Notes: generated by a model from the letters alone, not told the origin. A stretch of DNA of 64,000 nucleotides from Fragilaria crotonensis (GCA_022925895.1 JAKSYS010000034.1:1-64000); one strand, 5' to 3'. Positions 10,441 through 22,695 are shown, counted from the stretch's first letter. Program-made: numbers and translations.

Positions 10441-11286
10441 TGTGGCGCATTTCGCATTTTCGACGACGACCTCCGGCTGCCGTCCCTTCTGTCTCGTCCT
10501 TTCGTCTCCACTGCCTACTGCCTACACCATTTGCTTACTCAGTCTAGTACTTGTACTAGTACCAGTATGTATTGTACTCCGTACTCCGTACTACTTAGTG
10601 CAAGCATAGACATTGCACCTTGCAGCACCCAGGCTCCCGGGTTCCACAGGTCCCAGTACTAGTAGTACATCGGCTCCACTACGACAAAGAACCTCATAAT
10701 GTGTATGCCCTCATCAGTATGTATGCTAGTAGTCATATGATAACTTCATCACGACAGTACAAATACATCTACTACGGTAGGTAGTAGGTAGTAGTAGAGT
10801 ACTTGTACCTGGTACTCAACCAGCCACGAGTGTTTTACCTGGTACTGGTACCGATACAATGAGAATGGGTACATGGTACAAGTAGCTGGTACTATTAGCT
10901 ACTCCAGTATTAGCTACTAGTACCTGGTTGTAGAATTGTATTAAAATACCGCGTACCAGTTCACAGTACGAGTAGACTTGATATGTACAGTAGCTGGGGT
11001 ATTGGGTACAAGTGCTACTAGTTGTACTCCGTTCAGTACGAGATCGCATTCAGCGAAGAATGGCGCAGAGATTAACAGTGCCACCTTCACCCATGCTGCC
11101 AAGTACCAAGTTTGAAATCATGACAAGTTATATGGAGTGCGGCGACACCAGTGAAAGGGGCCTACCAGATAGATCAAGTCATAAGTCTGAGCCATCACAT
11201 CACATGTATCCTTTCTTTAGCATTCAGAGATGATCACTTTCACCGGCACCTCCGCCGTGATCAAAGCACAAGCGCCTCTAACTGGC
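10441..11286. other. Palindrome-rich spacer (AGTACT / ACTAGT / GGTACC), no gene
   Basis: About 850 bp with very dense GTACT, TACTAG and GGTACC words (for example 10540-10600 and 10790-11040). Open frames are short and of low complexity. No gene is supported. Confidence 0.6.
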
Positions 11287-12426
11287 CTACTCTTTCACAA
11301 TTGGAGTGTCCACTTCCGCTCCCCATTCGCTCCAGCTTCCATCGTACACAAAGCTATCAGAGGGACTTCTACCGCAAAGTTCCAATGCCGCCACAATTGC
11401 GCACGCTGTGGCACCACTTCCACACGAAATGACCAACTTCTTGTTGGTGGTCACATCAATTCCAGCTTCTTGGAAAAGCTGTTGGAGTTCTTTAACAGGT
11501 TTGAATCTGGTCACATCGTCTGGATCCAACAGGTCGAGGAAAGGCATATTCAATGCCCCTGGCATGTGTCCGAGTCTCATATTGGGTCGAGGTTCTTCAA
11601 CTTGTCCTAAAAATCGATTGTTGGCACGAGCATCCACAAGTATACTATCGGATGATTCTCCTTGATCAATGATGTGAAGAACTTCACTCATGCCGACAAC
11701 ATTGCGAGGATCAGTCGCTTGGTAGGCTGCGGGCTTTGTCAGATCCAAGTCCTTGGAATGAATGGCCTTTTTGGGTCCTTCTTCAATGGGACCTCCAAGT
11801 TCTATCCAATCACCTAGGTTACCTTGCATCAGATGCAACTTTTCGGCATCGTGACCCAAGGCTCGTATCTGATACCACGCTCGATGGATTGCAAGCTACT
11901 CAAAACATGGAACGCCGGCCAGCAACAGCGCGTGGGTGAGAGATGTGGAACTGGGAAACTGAAAACAATAATGTGGCCGTTCAGGATTGTGATGGTTACT
12001 TACGCATCCCTTGGTTCCATACACTATAACATGATCGTCGTTACTAACTCCCATGGCATCCATGGCGGCAGCAAAGAGTTCTTTTGGAGGCATCATGTGG
12101 GGAAGGTTCTTTGGATTCAACTTATCTCCCTTCGACGCAATATCGTCAATATCAAAATATTGAGCTCCCTCGATCCGAGGACCTGCCTCAAACTCTTCTC
12201 GGCCGTTCCGATTCATAAGAAACCAAGACCCATCTACAAACTTGGCTGTGCCGTGGGCGTCAAGCGAATCCTGGACGGTGACGCAAGTCTTGCCTGTGAG
12301 ATTCAAGGTGGAAGCCGACATTGTTACCAAGGAAGATCGAAGGTTCGATTTAGAAGTGTGAAGGCGAAAGGCTCGTGTGGCAGTGATGGAGAGCGACAAC
12401 ACAATCATGCAGCACAGCCGGTACAT
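11287..12426 (-). CDS. 3-mercaptopyruvate / thiosulfate sulfurtransferase, probable plastid form (two exons, 343 aa)
   Basis: Tandem rhodanese-domain enzyme that moves sulfane sulfur from mercaptopyruvate or thiosulfate. Exon 1 is 12426-12004 and exon 2 is 11895-11287; the intron 11896-12003 begins GTAAGT and ends GAGTAG, and splicing gives a continuous frame ending exon 1 in VYGTKGC and opening exon 2 with LAIHRAWYQIRALGHD. The inactive N-terminal rhodanese domain is about residues 40-180. The catalytic domain follows, with VDARANNRFLG, GHMPGALNMPF and the active-site loop CGSGATA near residue 302. The ATG at 12426 gives a hydrophobic leader (CCMIVLSLSITATRAFRL) whose ATRAF resembles the ASAFAP-type cleavage motif of diatom plastid proteins. 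Targeting is inference; mitochondria or ER are alternatives. Confidence 0.88.
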
Positions 12427-13140
12427 GTCCGTCACGGAGGCAAACAGAGAAGGTTGAAGGTGACTTGCGGCGAGTGGATATTGTCCGCCCGACAACCCTG
12501 CAAGCTGACTCTGTTGTGTCAAGGGAAATTGATCTCGCATCTTTGCAACTTGGATCTTTCGAGCTCCGCTCTGCGCACGAGGTATTCTCACTCGGCGCTC
12601 GGAGTAAAAATGTAGGTACAGTACCTGGTACCAATACCTTAGCACTCTACTACTACAGTACTGGCAGCAATGCGGGGGTAGGGCGAGCAAGGTGCTTTTG
12701 TGTCTCTTCTCTCTTCGTAAGCGGAGTACTCGTACTTGTACTGGGAGTACAGCATCGTGTACTCTGTATACTGTAGTAGGCATTCTGAAATTCTAATACT
12801 GTGCTCGCCTACTGTTACATCGGAGTACCTGGTACTGGAGTACTCCAGTACAAGATCTCCGGAACGCCTGAGTATCATGTACCATAGTACTACAGTACAA
12901 CCAGTAACCTTGATGAAATCTACCCCACTGGAGTACTGAAGTACTAGCCAAGTCGACCGTGCAACGACGAGGCCGAATCATTGACGGACGGTCGTGATCT
13001 GTTGCCGAGGCAAGGCGGCGCGCACATGAGACACAGAAGCTCTTATTGCGATGCAGGCACCCTTGACTGACTTTCCGACAAAGAGTGTTCACAGCTAATC
13101 TACCAGAACTCTTCTTCGGCTCACATTATTGCGGCTCACT
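12427..13140. other. Divergent promoter region rich in AGTACT palindromes
   Basis: The spacer lies between the sulfurtransferase (minus) and TIM21 (plus) starts. 12600-12940 is dense in GGTACT, GAGTACT and CCAGTAC words. No gene is supported; overlapping open frames are low-complexity. Confidence 0.55.
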
Positions 13141-14073
13141 ATGCTTCGCGCAGCAGTCGTTACTACTCGTAAGGTCGTCCTGGCTACTCCTCGATGGAAC
13201 ACACAAGGCCGAACCCTGGGGATGACGATGATACCTCGACTACAACAACGAGTCGTTGGACGTCGATTCTTAAGTTCGGAATCACCCAAGGGTGATGCTA
13301 AGCAAAGCAAAGAAAATAATCCGGACGATGAAAATTCTATCATGTTGACTCCAGGAGAAAAAGTGGTCGCTGCCTCGCGACTCACCATGTGGGCTGGTGC
13401 GGCCGTGTTTGCAGCCGTTTGTGCCTTTTACATCGGGAGAGAATTAATCCCTACGTGAGTATCTCTGCCCTAAAGTGCGTACCAGTCGATCTTCTGTATG
13501 TGTTTCTCACTGACCAATCACCACAATGTCATTCCCCGTCATTCCATGCATGTTTTTGTTGGTTGCCAGCAAAATGAGTCCCAACACGGTCTTTAGTCGA
13601 GCCTTGGATCAGGTCCGCAGCCACCATGAAGTGACGAGTCGCTTTGGAACTCCGATCAGGGGATATGGTCGCGATCATGGTGGAAAACGCGTGGGACGGC
13701 GCAACTTTATCGAGCATACGGAATACACGAGCGATGAAGACGGATCGAAGCGAACCCGTGTGCGCTTCAATTTAGAAGGACCACATGGTCAGGGATTTGT
13801 ATTTGCAGAAGTATCAAGTGCTATGCCGTCTGGTGAATTTGTTTATTGTAAGTTGGCCTGTTTGAGATGATCCGGATTTCGCTGGTTTTCTTTTGAAGCA
13901 TCATCATCATGCTTGAAACTGACGTATCGTCTTCAGTGATTGTTCAAGACAAGGCCAATGGTCGAGTTACTACTATTGTGGACAACCGTGCAGCACTTGC
14001 CGTAGGTCGCATGACGGCTGGAAGTCAAGAAGGCAAAGATGCCATGACCAAGCTCTTGACGGGAGGCAAATAA
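13141..14073 (+). CDS. TIM21: Mitochondrial inner-membrane translocase subunit TIM21 (three exons, 242 aa)
   Basis: TIM21 links the TOM complex to the TIM23 presequence translocase. Exons are 13141-13454, 13570-13847 and 13937-14073. Both introns start GTGAG/GTAAGT and end CCAG/TCAG, and all junctions keep frame. Residues 1-45 form an Arg-rich, acid-free presequence (MLRAAVVTTRKVVL, then RRFLSSES). One membrane segment follows (MWAGAAVFAAVCAFYIG, near 84-100). The intermembrane-space domain holds the family signature FGTPIRGYG and GRRN near residue 135, then FNLEGPHGQGFVFAEV. Length matches the family (200-260 aa). Confidence 0.88.
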
Positions 14074-14269
14074 GTACATTATTAATAATCGCCTTAATAT
14101 GGTCCATAGTCCATACCAGAGTCATGCTCGGTACCCGATCCGCGGACTCGCGAATCACCTTGCGGGTGCTAGAGCACTCAGCCCTCGGGTAGGGGTAAGA
14201 GAATTGCCTTTTCCATACTGAGGATTACCCGACGCCGCGAAGTGTTTTCTGTTACACGTGTAGCACAGT

Positions 14270-15470
14270 TCATAGTGAGCACTTTAGTGCACTGGCTGGT
14301 GCCCATCTGTTGTTGACCCTTGCTCCTATCATCAATAGAATTGTCAAGATGACTCTCATTGACCAACTTAGTGTGACAAACTTGTTTTCAATTCCATGGG
14401 TGCCCTGGAAATGACAATTGTGGCAATCAATAATTGCACATGCCTTGCAGTAAATCTCAGCTGCTGTTGGCTGCTGAGGAAAAACAATCTGAGGATCTGC
14501 ATGTTTGTCTCCATTGCTGTCGCTTGGATAGGCTTTCTTCTGCAAGCGGAGAACAAGTTGCAATGAAATACTGCTTCTTTTGATCCATCCAGACAAAAGC
14601 CAACAATTTGGGATGGATATTCGCCTCTCCACCTATTGTCACCATTCTCTTTTGGTTGCACAGGTATTGTTGAGAAGTAGCAGATTTTACAACACCACTA
14701 AATCTCATCCCATATTTCATCATCATAGTTGCCGGTGGCACCGAAGCAAAGTACAAGTCACTGCACACAATTACATCCAAATGCATGCATGTGCAGCATG
14801 GCAAAACAAGGAAGTATCGGTTAGACATGATTTCTCCGGTTGCTGCTTCATTTGTCAATGCAATGTGGCAAGCCTCCTCCTCTGTTGTCTATGCAAGCTT
14901 CAAATGAATCATGACGCCCCTCACTCCGCAGGAAGCGCACTACTAGATCTCGTATCCATTCTCGGGTTTGCAATCAAGAATAGCAATAATGTACGTGGTA
15001 AGAAGGCCGTGGTTTGTCCAATAGCCTTGCTATCTTTCTGTACCAACATGATAGTATGGATTCATCAAGACTCATTCTCTCCAATGGAGAAAATGTTGAG
15101 GGAACATGCAACAAAATAGTCCGAGTCGAGACATGAGGTCACCTTTGTCACAATCTTGCTCCAGCAAGGTGCCAGATGAGCAACAATCCTTAATCAACCA
15201 TAGCCTTTGGACTACCGGCGGTCCATTTATATCCTGTTCCAAGATAGACTGCATTGCTTCAAAGCACTCAGTATCATGAAAACTCATAGCTAGAGGACTG
15301 CCTTTGTCTTTGTTTGTTGTTCCTACAAACCCTGTTGCTGCCAGAGGTCTTGTCACAAGTGGTGTGCAGACAGTAATTTTTGGTGGTAACTGTTGCAGCT
15401 TTGCCCCTACATTTGAAGCCACCAAAGAAGGAGCTGCAGGAGCTGGAGACGTGGCAGCAATATCTTCCAT
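14270..15470 (-). pseudogene. Decayed piggyBac-like (PGBD / DDE_Tnp_1_7) transposase
   Basis: Minus-strand frames between stops carry successive piggyBac landmarks. First VCSDLYFASVPPA then MRFSGVVKSAT (about 14,660-14,780), which match the catalytic-Asp strand and following strand of PGBD transposases. Then KLLAFVWMDQKKQYFIAT, the 'W.D.K.V.F.S' strand. Last an A-E-I-Y...IIDCHN block and WSMRVI (about 14,340-14,460), the 'Y....IDxHN..R' and 'WSxRV' region. Many stops and frame changes mean it is dead. The N-terminal part, if present, is beyond recognition in 14,860-15,470. DNA-transposon origin is an inference from motif order. Confidence 0.55.
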
Positions 15471-15562
15471 TGAATATTCATATATAAGAAACTAATTTTA
15501 AAGGTTGACCTGTTTAGTGAACTTTTGCAAGGTGACAATAGGTACCCTACCTCAGCAGTACC

Positions 15563-16438
15563 CTAGTTGCAGCCATGCGAAGGATTTCCGGGTTCTTTAG
15601 AGATAGTGTCGGGAGGTCGTCCAGTGAAATTTGCTGTTAACCGTTGTTGAGTGGTTGTTGTCCGAGCCGTAGTTGATAGTTGTGGTAAGGGAGGAGCAGG
15701 TGTTCGATAATTTGTTGGATCTGATGTTGGACGGAGATACCTTGTCATGACTTGTTGAGATTGTCCCTCACGGACATAGAGTGCTCTTACTGTGCGAGCT
15801 CGTCTTAACCATCTTCTGCGTACGGACGGTTGACTGGCTAGCAGTTTGTTGAGGGAAATGTTGCAATAATTTTGGTCCTGTCGTTTTAAAGGCTGAGGGT
15901 CTGAGTGGTAGTGTCGGAGTTCAGCTGATTCGTCGGAGTAAATTTGCTATTCCGCAATGTCTCTGTCTTTGTGGAGTGCATCGTTTCTTCCTAGCCACAT
16001 GGTACGGGTGAACGTGTGGAATACTTTGAGGGCTGACTGGATTTTGTAGTGTCCTCGGGAGTAGTCTGGCTTTTTGGAATCTATTGGACAGAAATCCGCG
16101 AAGCAGGTGGAACCACCCGATTCGTTGTTGTTCGTTTGTCGCTTCCTGGATGTAGACGTGGAATCGCTGGTGTTGTTCTTCCACTGGGGCTGCGATGTGG
16201 ACGGTTGAATTGCCAGCAACTTTCTCAATGCAGATTGCCATTGTTGTGCCAAAAGGATGGTATCATCACTCATAAGTGTTTTGAGTAGCACTGCTGCGAG
16301 CTTCAGTTCGTCGCAAGTTGCATTCACAGCGAATAAGCAAGCTGGTGTTGGGTTTCGTCGGCTTCCTTGCAGCACGGACACCTCTTTAGGTTGCTTTGAG
16401 TCTTTTACTTTTGCCCGGCGGAACGTGTGAATGTCCAT
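15563..16438 (-). mobile_element. C-terminal fragment of a reverse-transcriptase-type element, decayed
   Basis: Minus-strand frames show IGWFHLLRGFLS and, further on, FTRTMWLGRNDALH. These resemble the region after the polymerase in RT-encoding elements of diatoms and oomycetes ('IGW..LL.G..S' and 'LW..RN..LH'). No polymerase or endonuclease core is visible here, so the class (LINE or other) cannot be settled. The fragment is old and broken. Confidence 0.4.
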
Positions 16439-19023
16439 TGAATATTCATGTTGTTGTCACAGAAATTCTTTGAGCTCGTTATGCAGTTCCGAGCATTCGA
16501 CAGGCTTGCTTCTTGACACTGCGAACATTCATCTTTACTTGTTGCTCACACTTCCTTCAAGTATATGTTGGCTGCTATAAATGTAACCGCGGCACGCTTT
16601 CTAGGTCGAATGAATCCATGAGTCCCGGAACAATGTTTGTCTTTGAATTGGTTCCGACGTGATGAGTGTATTCAGTGAGGGACGTGAAAAGCATTGCCTT
16701 TGCTTCAACTGAGGCACCAACATACAGCCGTAGGCCATCACCTTGGACCGGCATGGTCAGCACAAGCTCCAAAAGCAAAGGAAGCGATGAGAAATGAGGT
16801 GTTAATGAAATTGTGGCAGGTGAGCAAAGAACTTGCAAATTCTTGCTTTTGCATCACTTTCAATTGTATTGTCACAACTCAAGAGATAAAGAATATTAGA
16901 GAGTACCAGCTGTCCCATACCTGCCCTTGAAAGTATGTTCAAGACAAAAAATAGAGATCTACTTTACATGCAGATGGATTGCTCATGATTATGAGCAGTA
17001 GACAAACAGGGTTCAGTACTACCACCGGCGGAGCAATAGTGCCTCAAGCAAATTGGCTGGTTCACGGTGCCGGCGAATAGCTCTGGGCACCTACAGCAAG
17101 TTTGTACACAGGTATTGCAGTGCGTAGATGATGCTAGGCTGGGCAGCTGAAGTGAGCAAAGAATTTGAACAATATGGTAGTAGCAGTAGGTTGATGCATG
17201 GCTGGAATGGGAGAGAATAGTTGGCATTGTAGCTAGTGGTTAAGGCGCATTGGAGACGTACTCCTACAAGGCTCCAAGTAAAAACATTTGTTTGCATGTC
17301 AGGAACGTGTCACCGGAAGTATCATGGAAGTATGCTCAAGACAATTGTAGCCCTGTATTATGGCTCAATCGAAATGGAAGATGATGAACAAGTCAATCCA
17401 TTAATTTAGGCCTCTTATGACATGATCTTTTGTGGCCCTGGTGCAGCACCACCAGAAACCGTATTATATATGCACTTAAAAACTTGTCTCCAGTTTTGCA
17501 TTTGAAAACATAAGTCAGGAACTGTCTCAGACTAAGATGCCCTCATTTGGTCCATGAGGTTTACCCCCAATGAAGAACATGTTTGCTGTGTTGCTTGATT
17601 TTGATAGACAAGGTAATTGAAGAGGTTGAGAAAACTAGCTAGCTATAAGTGCGGGCTGTGGAGACGACTACGGCGGAGGAGTCTCCTCCATCCATTGGCA
17701 ACATCCGCCTTGCTTCAATTTCATACCCCCTTGGTCCATGCTGCACAGCAGTGTCTATGAAGCAATTGGGAGCTGTGCTGGTGTTGTACTCAAAGCAATT
17801 GAAAGTCACCCCTTGATTCCACGGTGTTGTGGACAATGAGCGGCATTTTTCGGTGCACTTTCTCCTTCATTTGGTTCCAAATTTGGTCCCTACTAGTACT
17901 TCTGCAGTTTGTTATGATGCAAACCCAAAATGGTACTTTGCAACCTTCCCATCCCAGGCAATTCCAACTGATATTGAGGAATGTCATATCTTTGCCGACA
18001 AGCTTGAAGTGCTCCGTCATCAGAAACCCAGCTTCAGTGACCTCCTTCCAGGAATATATCCAACAGCTGCCTGAGCCAGAGCATCATCAATTGATCTTGT
18101 TCTTGTACCACTACGTCGCTGAGTGTGACGCAGAGCAGCAACCACATGCTGCTCTCTCAATGCCTCCAGCTTTATGCCCCATGTACCATGTACCTTAATC
18201 ATTGGGACGACAGGTGGGGCGGGCAAACACCAACACAGCGGATTGTTTGCCTGGCCGAGAACAACTTGTCCTCAACAATGCTGGCCCTGTGGACAGATGG
18301 GATAGATGCCAATGCTTGCTTTGCGGTGAAGTAGCAACAATTGCCACTCTTTTTTCATGCGTGGATAAACCTCATTGCTACTACTTCCCACTCCTCTTTT
18401 GCTTGGGATGCAACAGCAAGAACTCCTCTAACTCAATTCCCATATGCCTCCTTTCTTCATCATGAGGATTCTTTGGTTCAATTTCATTTAGCTACCTTAG
18501 CATCCTTCTGTGCCACCAATACTGCACCAATTGCCCATGCCCTCCTACTTCAATTCCCCACATACCTGAAAATCCTCTAATGCTGCAATTCATCCTGTCA
18601 TGGCTTCTTTCTGCTTTCTTTCTTGCCTTCTATGCCTGAGTTAGTTCCCTGTCTGTTACTGCATTGCTTTTGCTAAAGCTTCTTTGTCCCTTGTGTCAAG
18701 CAACATGAAATGCATTGACCTAGTAGAAATCAATGGGACATTAATATGTAAAGAAGAAATTAGTCTTATTAGTATGTCTTCTGGGAGCATAGCTTGATAG
18801 CTTGGTGGAATATATACACCTGCTTCTACTAGCACCTTAGGTTCCTCTGCCAATACTGGTACTAGCGTATTATGTTGGAAATGCAACCGGTGTTGTACAA
18901 TCCAATAGGAATCCAGGGATCTTGCGGATTAATTAGAACTGGTACTATGCTGCATAATCGGGGTACTTGTACTTGATAACGTTTTTCGTGCGTTTGCGTG
19001 GGGCATATCAACTGCAAACGATA
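16439..19023. other. 2.6 kb without a recognisable gene; probable eroded repeat DNA
   Basis: Frames on both strands are short. Some minus-strand stretches (17.6-18.4 kb) look formerly coding, with higher complexity than the AGTACT spacers, but no domain can be named. Given the flanking remnants I infer decayed transposon sequence. Confidence 0.4.
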
Positions 19024-19821
19024 GTACTAGTGTCTACCCACCCGACGGGATTAATTAACCCCATTTGGGGTTAATTAATCCCGTTTTTGCACATGTGGAA
19101 AATCGCTCGTGTTATCTTGTGCATCGGTCCTCAGACACCAAACTTCGACATCGTCTTCAGAACAGTATGAAGGTGCATGGTTTGAAGTGGCAGAGGGTCA
19201 GCGGTTGTTGTGATGGAGTTATTTCAGTTGTTATGCACGAATTTTTTCTATCCTCCAGTTTTATCATTTCCACACAGAAATCGTGTAGAATATGTACCAA
19301 GCGTTTGAAAAAATTCCCTTGTTTGGCAACTCTTGTAAAAACAGTCAGAAGATGAATTCAACTTAAAGAGCAAGGATGCCAGATTCTTTGAAAAGTAGTA
19401 GGCCATCGGTCACTCAGCATGTTTGCCTCAAAGTCTCAATTCGGCAGTGCAGAATTGAATGAAAATGGACTTCAAAAATTAAAAACTGTTTTGAAGCTAC
19501 GTAGAACATGTACCATCCGCTACGCACGTAGATACCTTTTAGTCCGAGACTGATTGGGGATGAAAAAATCAAGTCTCAAGCTTTTTCTTCACATCAGTGA
19601 CTTCCACTGAAAACAAAGTAAAAAGGAAAATGAATCAAATGAACGGTGATCAGTGTCGTTATCATTTCAAATTGATGACTGCAATTGGAGCAATTTTTTC
19701 TGTAGCCCCTAGTATGAAACCTACAGAAATTCGTCTTGCACACGCACGAAAATGATGGGGTTAATTAAGGCATAAAATTGGATTAATTAAGGCAGGGGCC
19801 CGGGTGGGTAGACACTAGTAC
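19024..19821. mobile_element. ~0.8-kb MITE-like element with 21-bp perfect terminal inverted repeats
   Basis: The 21-bp arm at 19024-19044 (containing TAGTGTCTACCCACCCG) is perfectly inverted at 19801-19821. Inside each end are TTAATTAA blocks. At 19046-19081 GGGATTAATTAACCCC and its complement form a perfect 16-bp stem with a 4-base loop. Because the outermost bases form ACTAGT/CTAG palindromes on both sides, the exact boundary and target duplication (TA or CTAG) cannot be fixed. No transposase inside. Confidence 0.72.
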
Positions 19822-19979
19822 CAGCATTTTGGGATCTGTAACATCCTCTGTTGCACCTACGGTATGCTTACGCACTTCGTATATGGAACGAATGCAACTT
19901 TTTTCCCGAGGTACTAGTACTCTTCTAGCTACATATTTGTAGTACATTTGCCCCACAAACCACGAGTACTGTTCTTATC

Positions 19980-22022
19980 ATGGTCGACACCAAAACTCTG
20001 AATAAGTACAAATGTATTCTTGCTTCATTCATGTCGTTTGTCCACAACCGAGCGGTTGGAAGTGAGTATTCTCGTGATCATGTGCATGCAATGGAAGTGT
20101 TGGCTGCTATTACCCCTAGTGATGTGTCAAGGTATCTGAATATGAAGGCGTTTGGGACAACGGAGCCGGCAGGGGATGCAAACCCAATTTCGGCACGAGC
20201 AAACTCGTTGGCAATGGACAAAAAAGCAATTTCGTTTTTCATGCCGAATTGCGACACATGGAGTATGACAAGAAGTGAAGGAAACCCAACCCGCAGTGCG
20301 CTGGTGAATGCCCTCATCAAGCGCGTCAAGAAGAAGGAGGCGAGAAAACAAGGGGTGGATTCGCAAACTCGACGTCCAATGTTAGGTCAGGAATTTGTTG
20401 CTATGCATGACCTTTTGAATCGTAATGTTCTATCTGCAGGCCGTAGGAGCGATACTAATGCACTTGATGTTTTCTGGAAAAGGTACGGTATATTGGCAAT
20501 GACAAACTTTCAATTTCATTTGATAGCTCGGGTGGATGACTCAACGCAACTAGTATTGGAACACATTCGAGTACATGACACGTTTGCGAGCGCTCTGAAA
20601 ACAAGATTGAACTGGTCCAAAAATGTGGATGACGAACGAGATGCACCGTGGCAAATTGTGCTAGGTTCTCTAAATTCTGTGTATTGTGTTCTTTGCTCAC
20701 TTGCTTTGTGGCTTGAGTTGAATCTGAAATTGAATCCGACAGCAATGAATTTGCCGTACGTTTTTGGTATCAGCGACAACGTACGTGTTCCTGAAGGCGG
20801 ACTTACGTCTAAGGCAATGATTCAAGCTGCATTTACTGTCATCTTCAGGTGTGAGGAATTCAGAGGCGAACAACATGGTGCCAAAAGAGGAGGAGGTGAA
20901 GTGTCCATGCTGGGAATTCATAGTATTTGAAAGTATGCCGTTAAGTTCGGGCGAAGATGTGGAGTGACCAAGGATGAGAAGGATATCAGAGGCCGATGGA
21001 AGGGATCAGGTAGAGTATCAGACGTGTATGATGACGTTGAACTTTCTTACCCAGATGCAAAGGTTGCTGAGAAGTTGAGTGGTGGTGGTCCTTGCTTTTA
21101 TGTGTAGGACCCCCCGCACTTGACGCGATGATGATGAACACACTTGTCCTGAGTCACGTCGTTCCGAATATCAGGAAGTGACTCCCTGATTCCACTTGTC
21201 TTGTACTTGGTAAGGCTTTGTTGTGGCTGATTTGCTCGCCAGTTGCTGATGAGTATATTCCGAATGATTTCAAACGAGATGTACTTTTGGAATGGGAGCA
21301 TGTTCGTGGTGCTGACTATGATGCCGAGTTGAATCCAATCAAGAAGATGGCAGTGACAGTGTTGGGCGATCATGGAGCAGTGTTTATTGACATGGTTGGG
21401 ACAATTGAAGTTGATGGAGTTGCTGGACAAGAACATGGCGGTGTGCCCGGGACAAACAATGTGGCAATTCGAAATCAGTTGTTGGGAATGCAATCAGGCT
21501 TACTCTCACTACAACAAGACAACTTGGAGTTCAAAACAGCGATTAACATAATCAAGGTGAATCTGGAGCGGTGCTTTGGCATTTTGAATGGTAACATGAG
21601 GTGAATTGCATTGCAACCTGCGAGACGACGGACTGCTGGTGGCTGGGGGGAGAGGAGACAACGAAGCCGCAGCGGAGGTACCTGAACGAGCTGCTGCAAA
21701 CGACCTCGCAATGATGGCGACGCTGATGCCAACGCCCAGAAGTCTTCACGACCTCTGGCAAGAGTATCATCATGGTTTCGGTGGGAGGAAAGCAGCTAGA
21801 CTGTTCTCCTACTCTGAGCGAGGTCGCTCAAAGCATCGGTACCACCGCCGAAAGGTGGTGTGGGATTTGGTGGGACGACTGATTCGGCAAGGTGACACGG
21901 CAGAGACTGCCATAGACAAGATTTATGCTGTCTATGGCGGTCAGACTTCAGTGACCAACATCATTAATGGACTTAAGAGGGATAAGAAGGATGGGACTCT
22001 GAATCCCAACTTCCGATTTTAG
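19980..22022 (+). mobile_element. Crypton-like element: tyrosine recombinase plus C-terminal GCR1_C-like domain, frame interrupted
   Basis: The first frame (19980-20930, 316 aa) has an N-terminal helical core-binding region (KTLNKYKCILASFMSFV), then the catalytic half: box I Arg in LIARVDDSTQL (near residue 184) and a frame end inside box II right after LGIHSI. Coding resemblance continues past that stop (RGRWKGSGRVSDVYDD, with the candidate nucleophile Tyr), and then in 21218-21604 and 21606-22022. The last part (LHDLWQEYHHGFGGRKAARL, later HRRKVVWDLVGRLIRQGD and YGGQTSVTNIINGL) resembles the GCR1_C DNA-binding domain found at the end of Cryptons. No reverse transcriptase is nearby, which argues against DIRS. 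At least two interruptions make it probably inactive, although assembly errors could add to these. Confidence 0.72.
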
Positions 22023-22695
22023 CTCGCCGTATGTTTTCTACTGTACTAGTACGATACGAAACTATTCCTTATCATTTTTACGTACTGTCGTACGCCGGAA
22101 TCCTCCATTTCAGCACGGCGACAGCACGGAGTTTTTTCTACTTGGGGAATATACTATGCCCTACTTGGTTGCTTTATTTGTTTCATGAATTTGAGGTAGC
22201 ATACATCCGTAGTACCCAGTACCCAGTACATGTACTGTGGAACTGTTACCGGTACCGCAGCGACCCGTGGTGTCAACTCCGGTCTGGCCCACGCCCGAAT
22301 AGTCAATAGTCTGGTCTCTATGACCTATGACCTCCATTACTATGTTACAACTACCGGTAGTAGGCCGCCTACAGGAACCACGTAGTAATCATGCTAGAGC
22401 CAAATGGGTGTCAGAAGGAATGCCTGGCGGGTGGCGGGAGGTGGGGTCATGGGCTAATTGACATTTTCATAGCGTACTGGCGTAGACGCGACCGACTTCG
22501 ATTCATTTCACTTGTTGTTTCCAAGTGCCAAATGCACATGGCCACCTGCGAAGACCAGCGAACGTATGCGTGAAATAAGCAAGTGAGCATTGGAAGGACT
22601 ACGAAGTACTCATCTGGACATTACAACGAACGCCAGTACTGGAAAAACTGACAACCTCCCAGTTCGTACACCTGGATTTTCACAAATAAGGAAGC
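22023..22695. other. Spacer with AGTACC/TACCGGTA words; possible Crypton 3' flank
   Basis: 22030-22140 shares scattered words (GCGACAGCACGGAG, TATGTTTTCTA) with the flank of the second Crypton fragment near 27,000-27,100, so the element probably continues beyond its ORF. A CTACCGGTAG palindrome lies near 22,352. No gene. Confidence 0.5.

Noticed and set aside
19065-19355. 96-codon plus frame inside the 0.8-kb element
   Set aside because: Starts within the terminal hairpin and shows no domain; likely chance.
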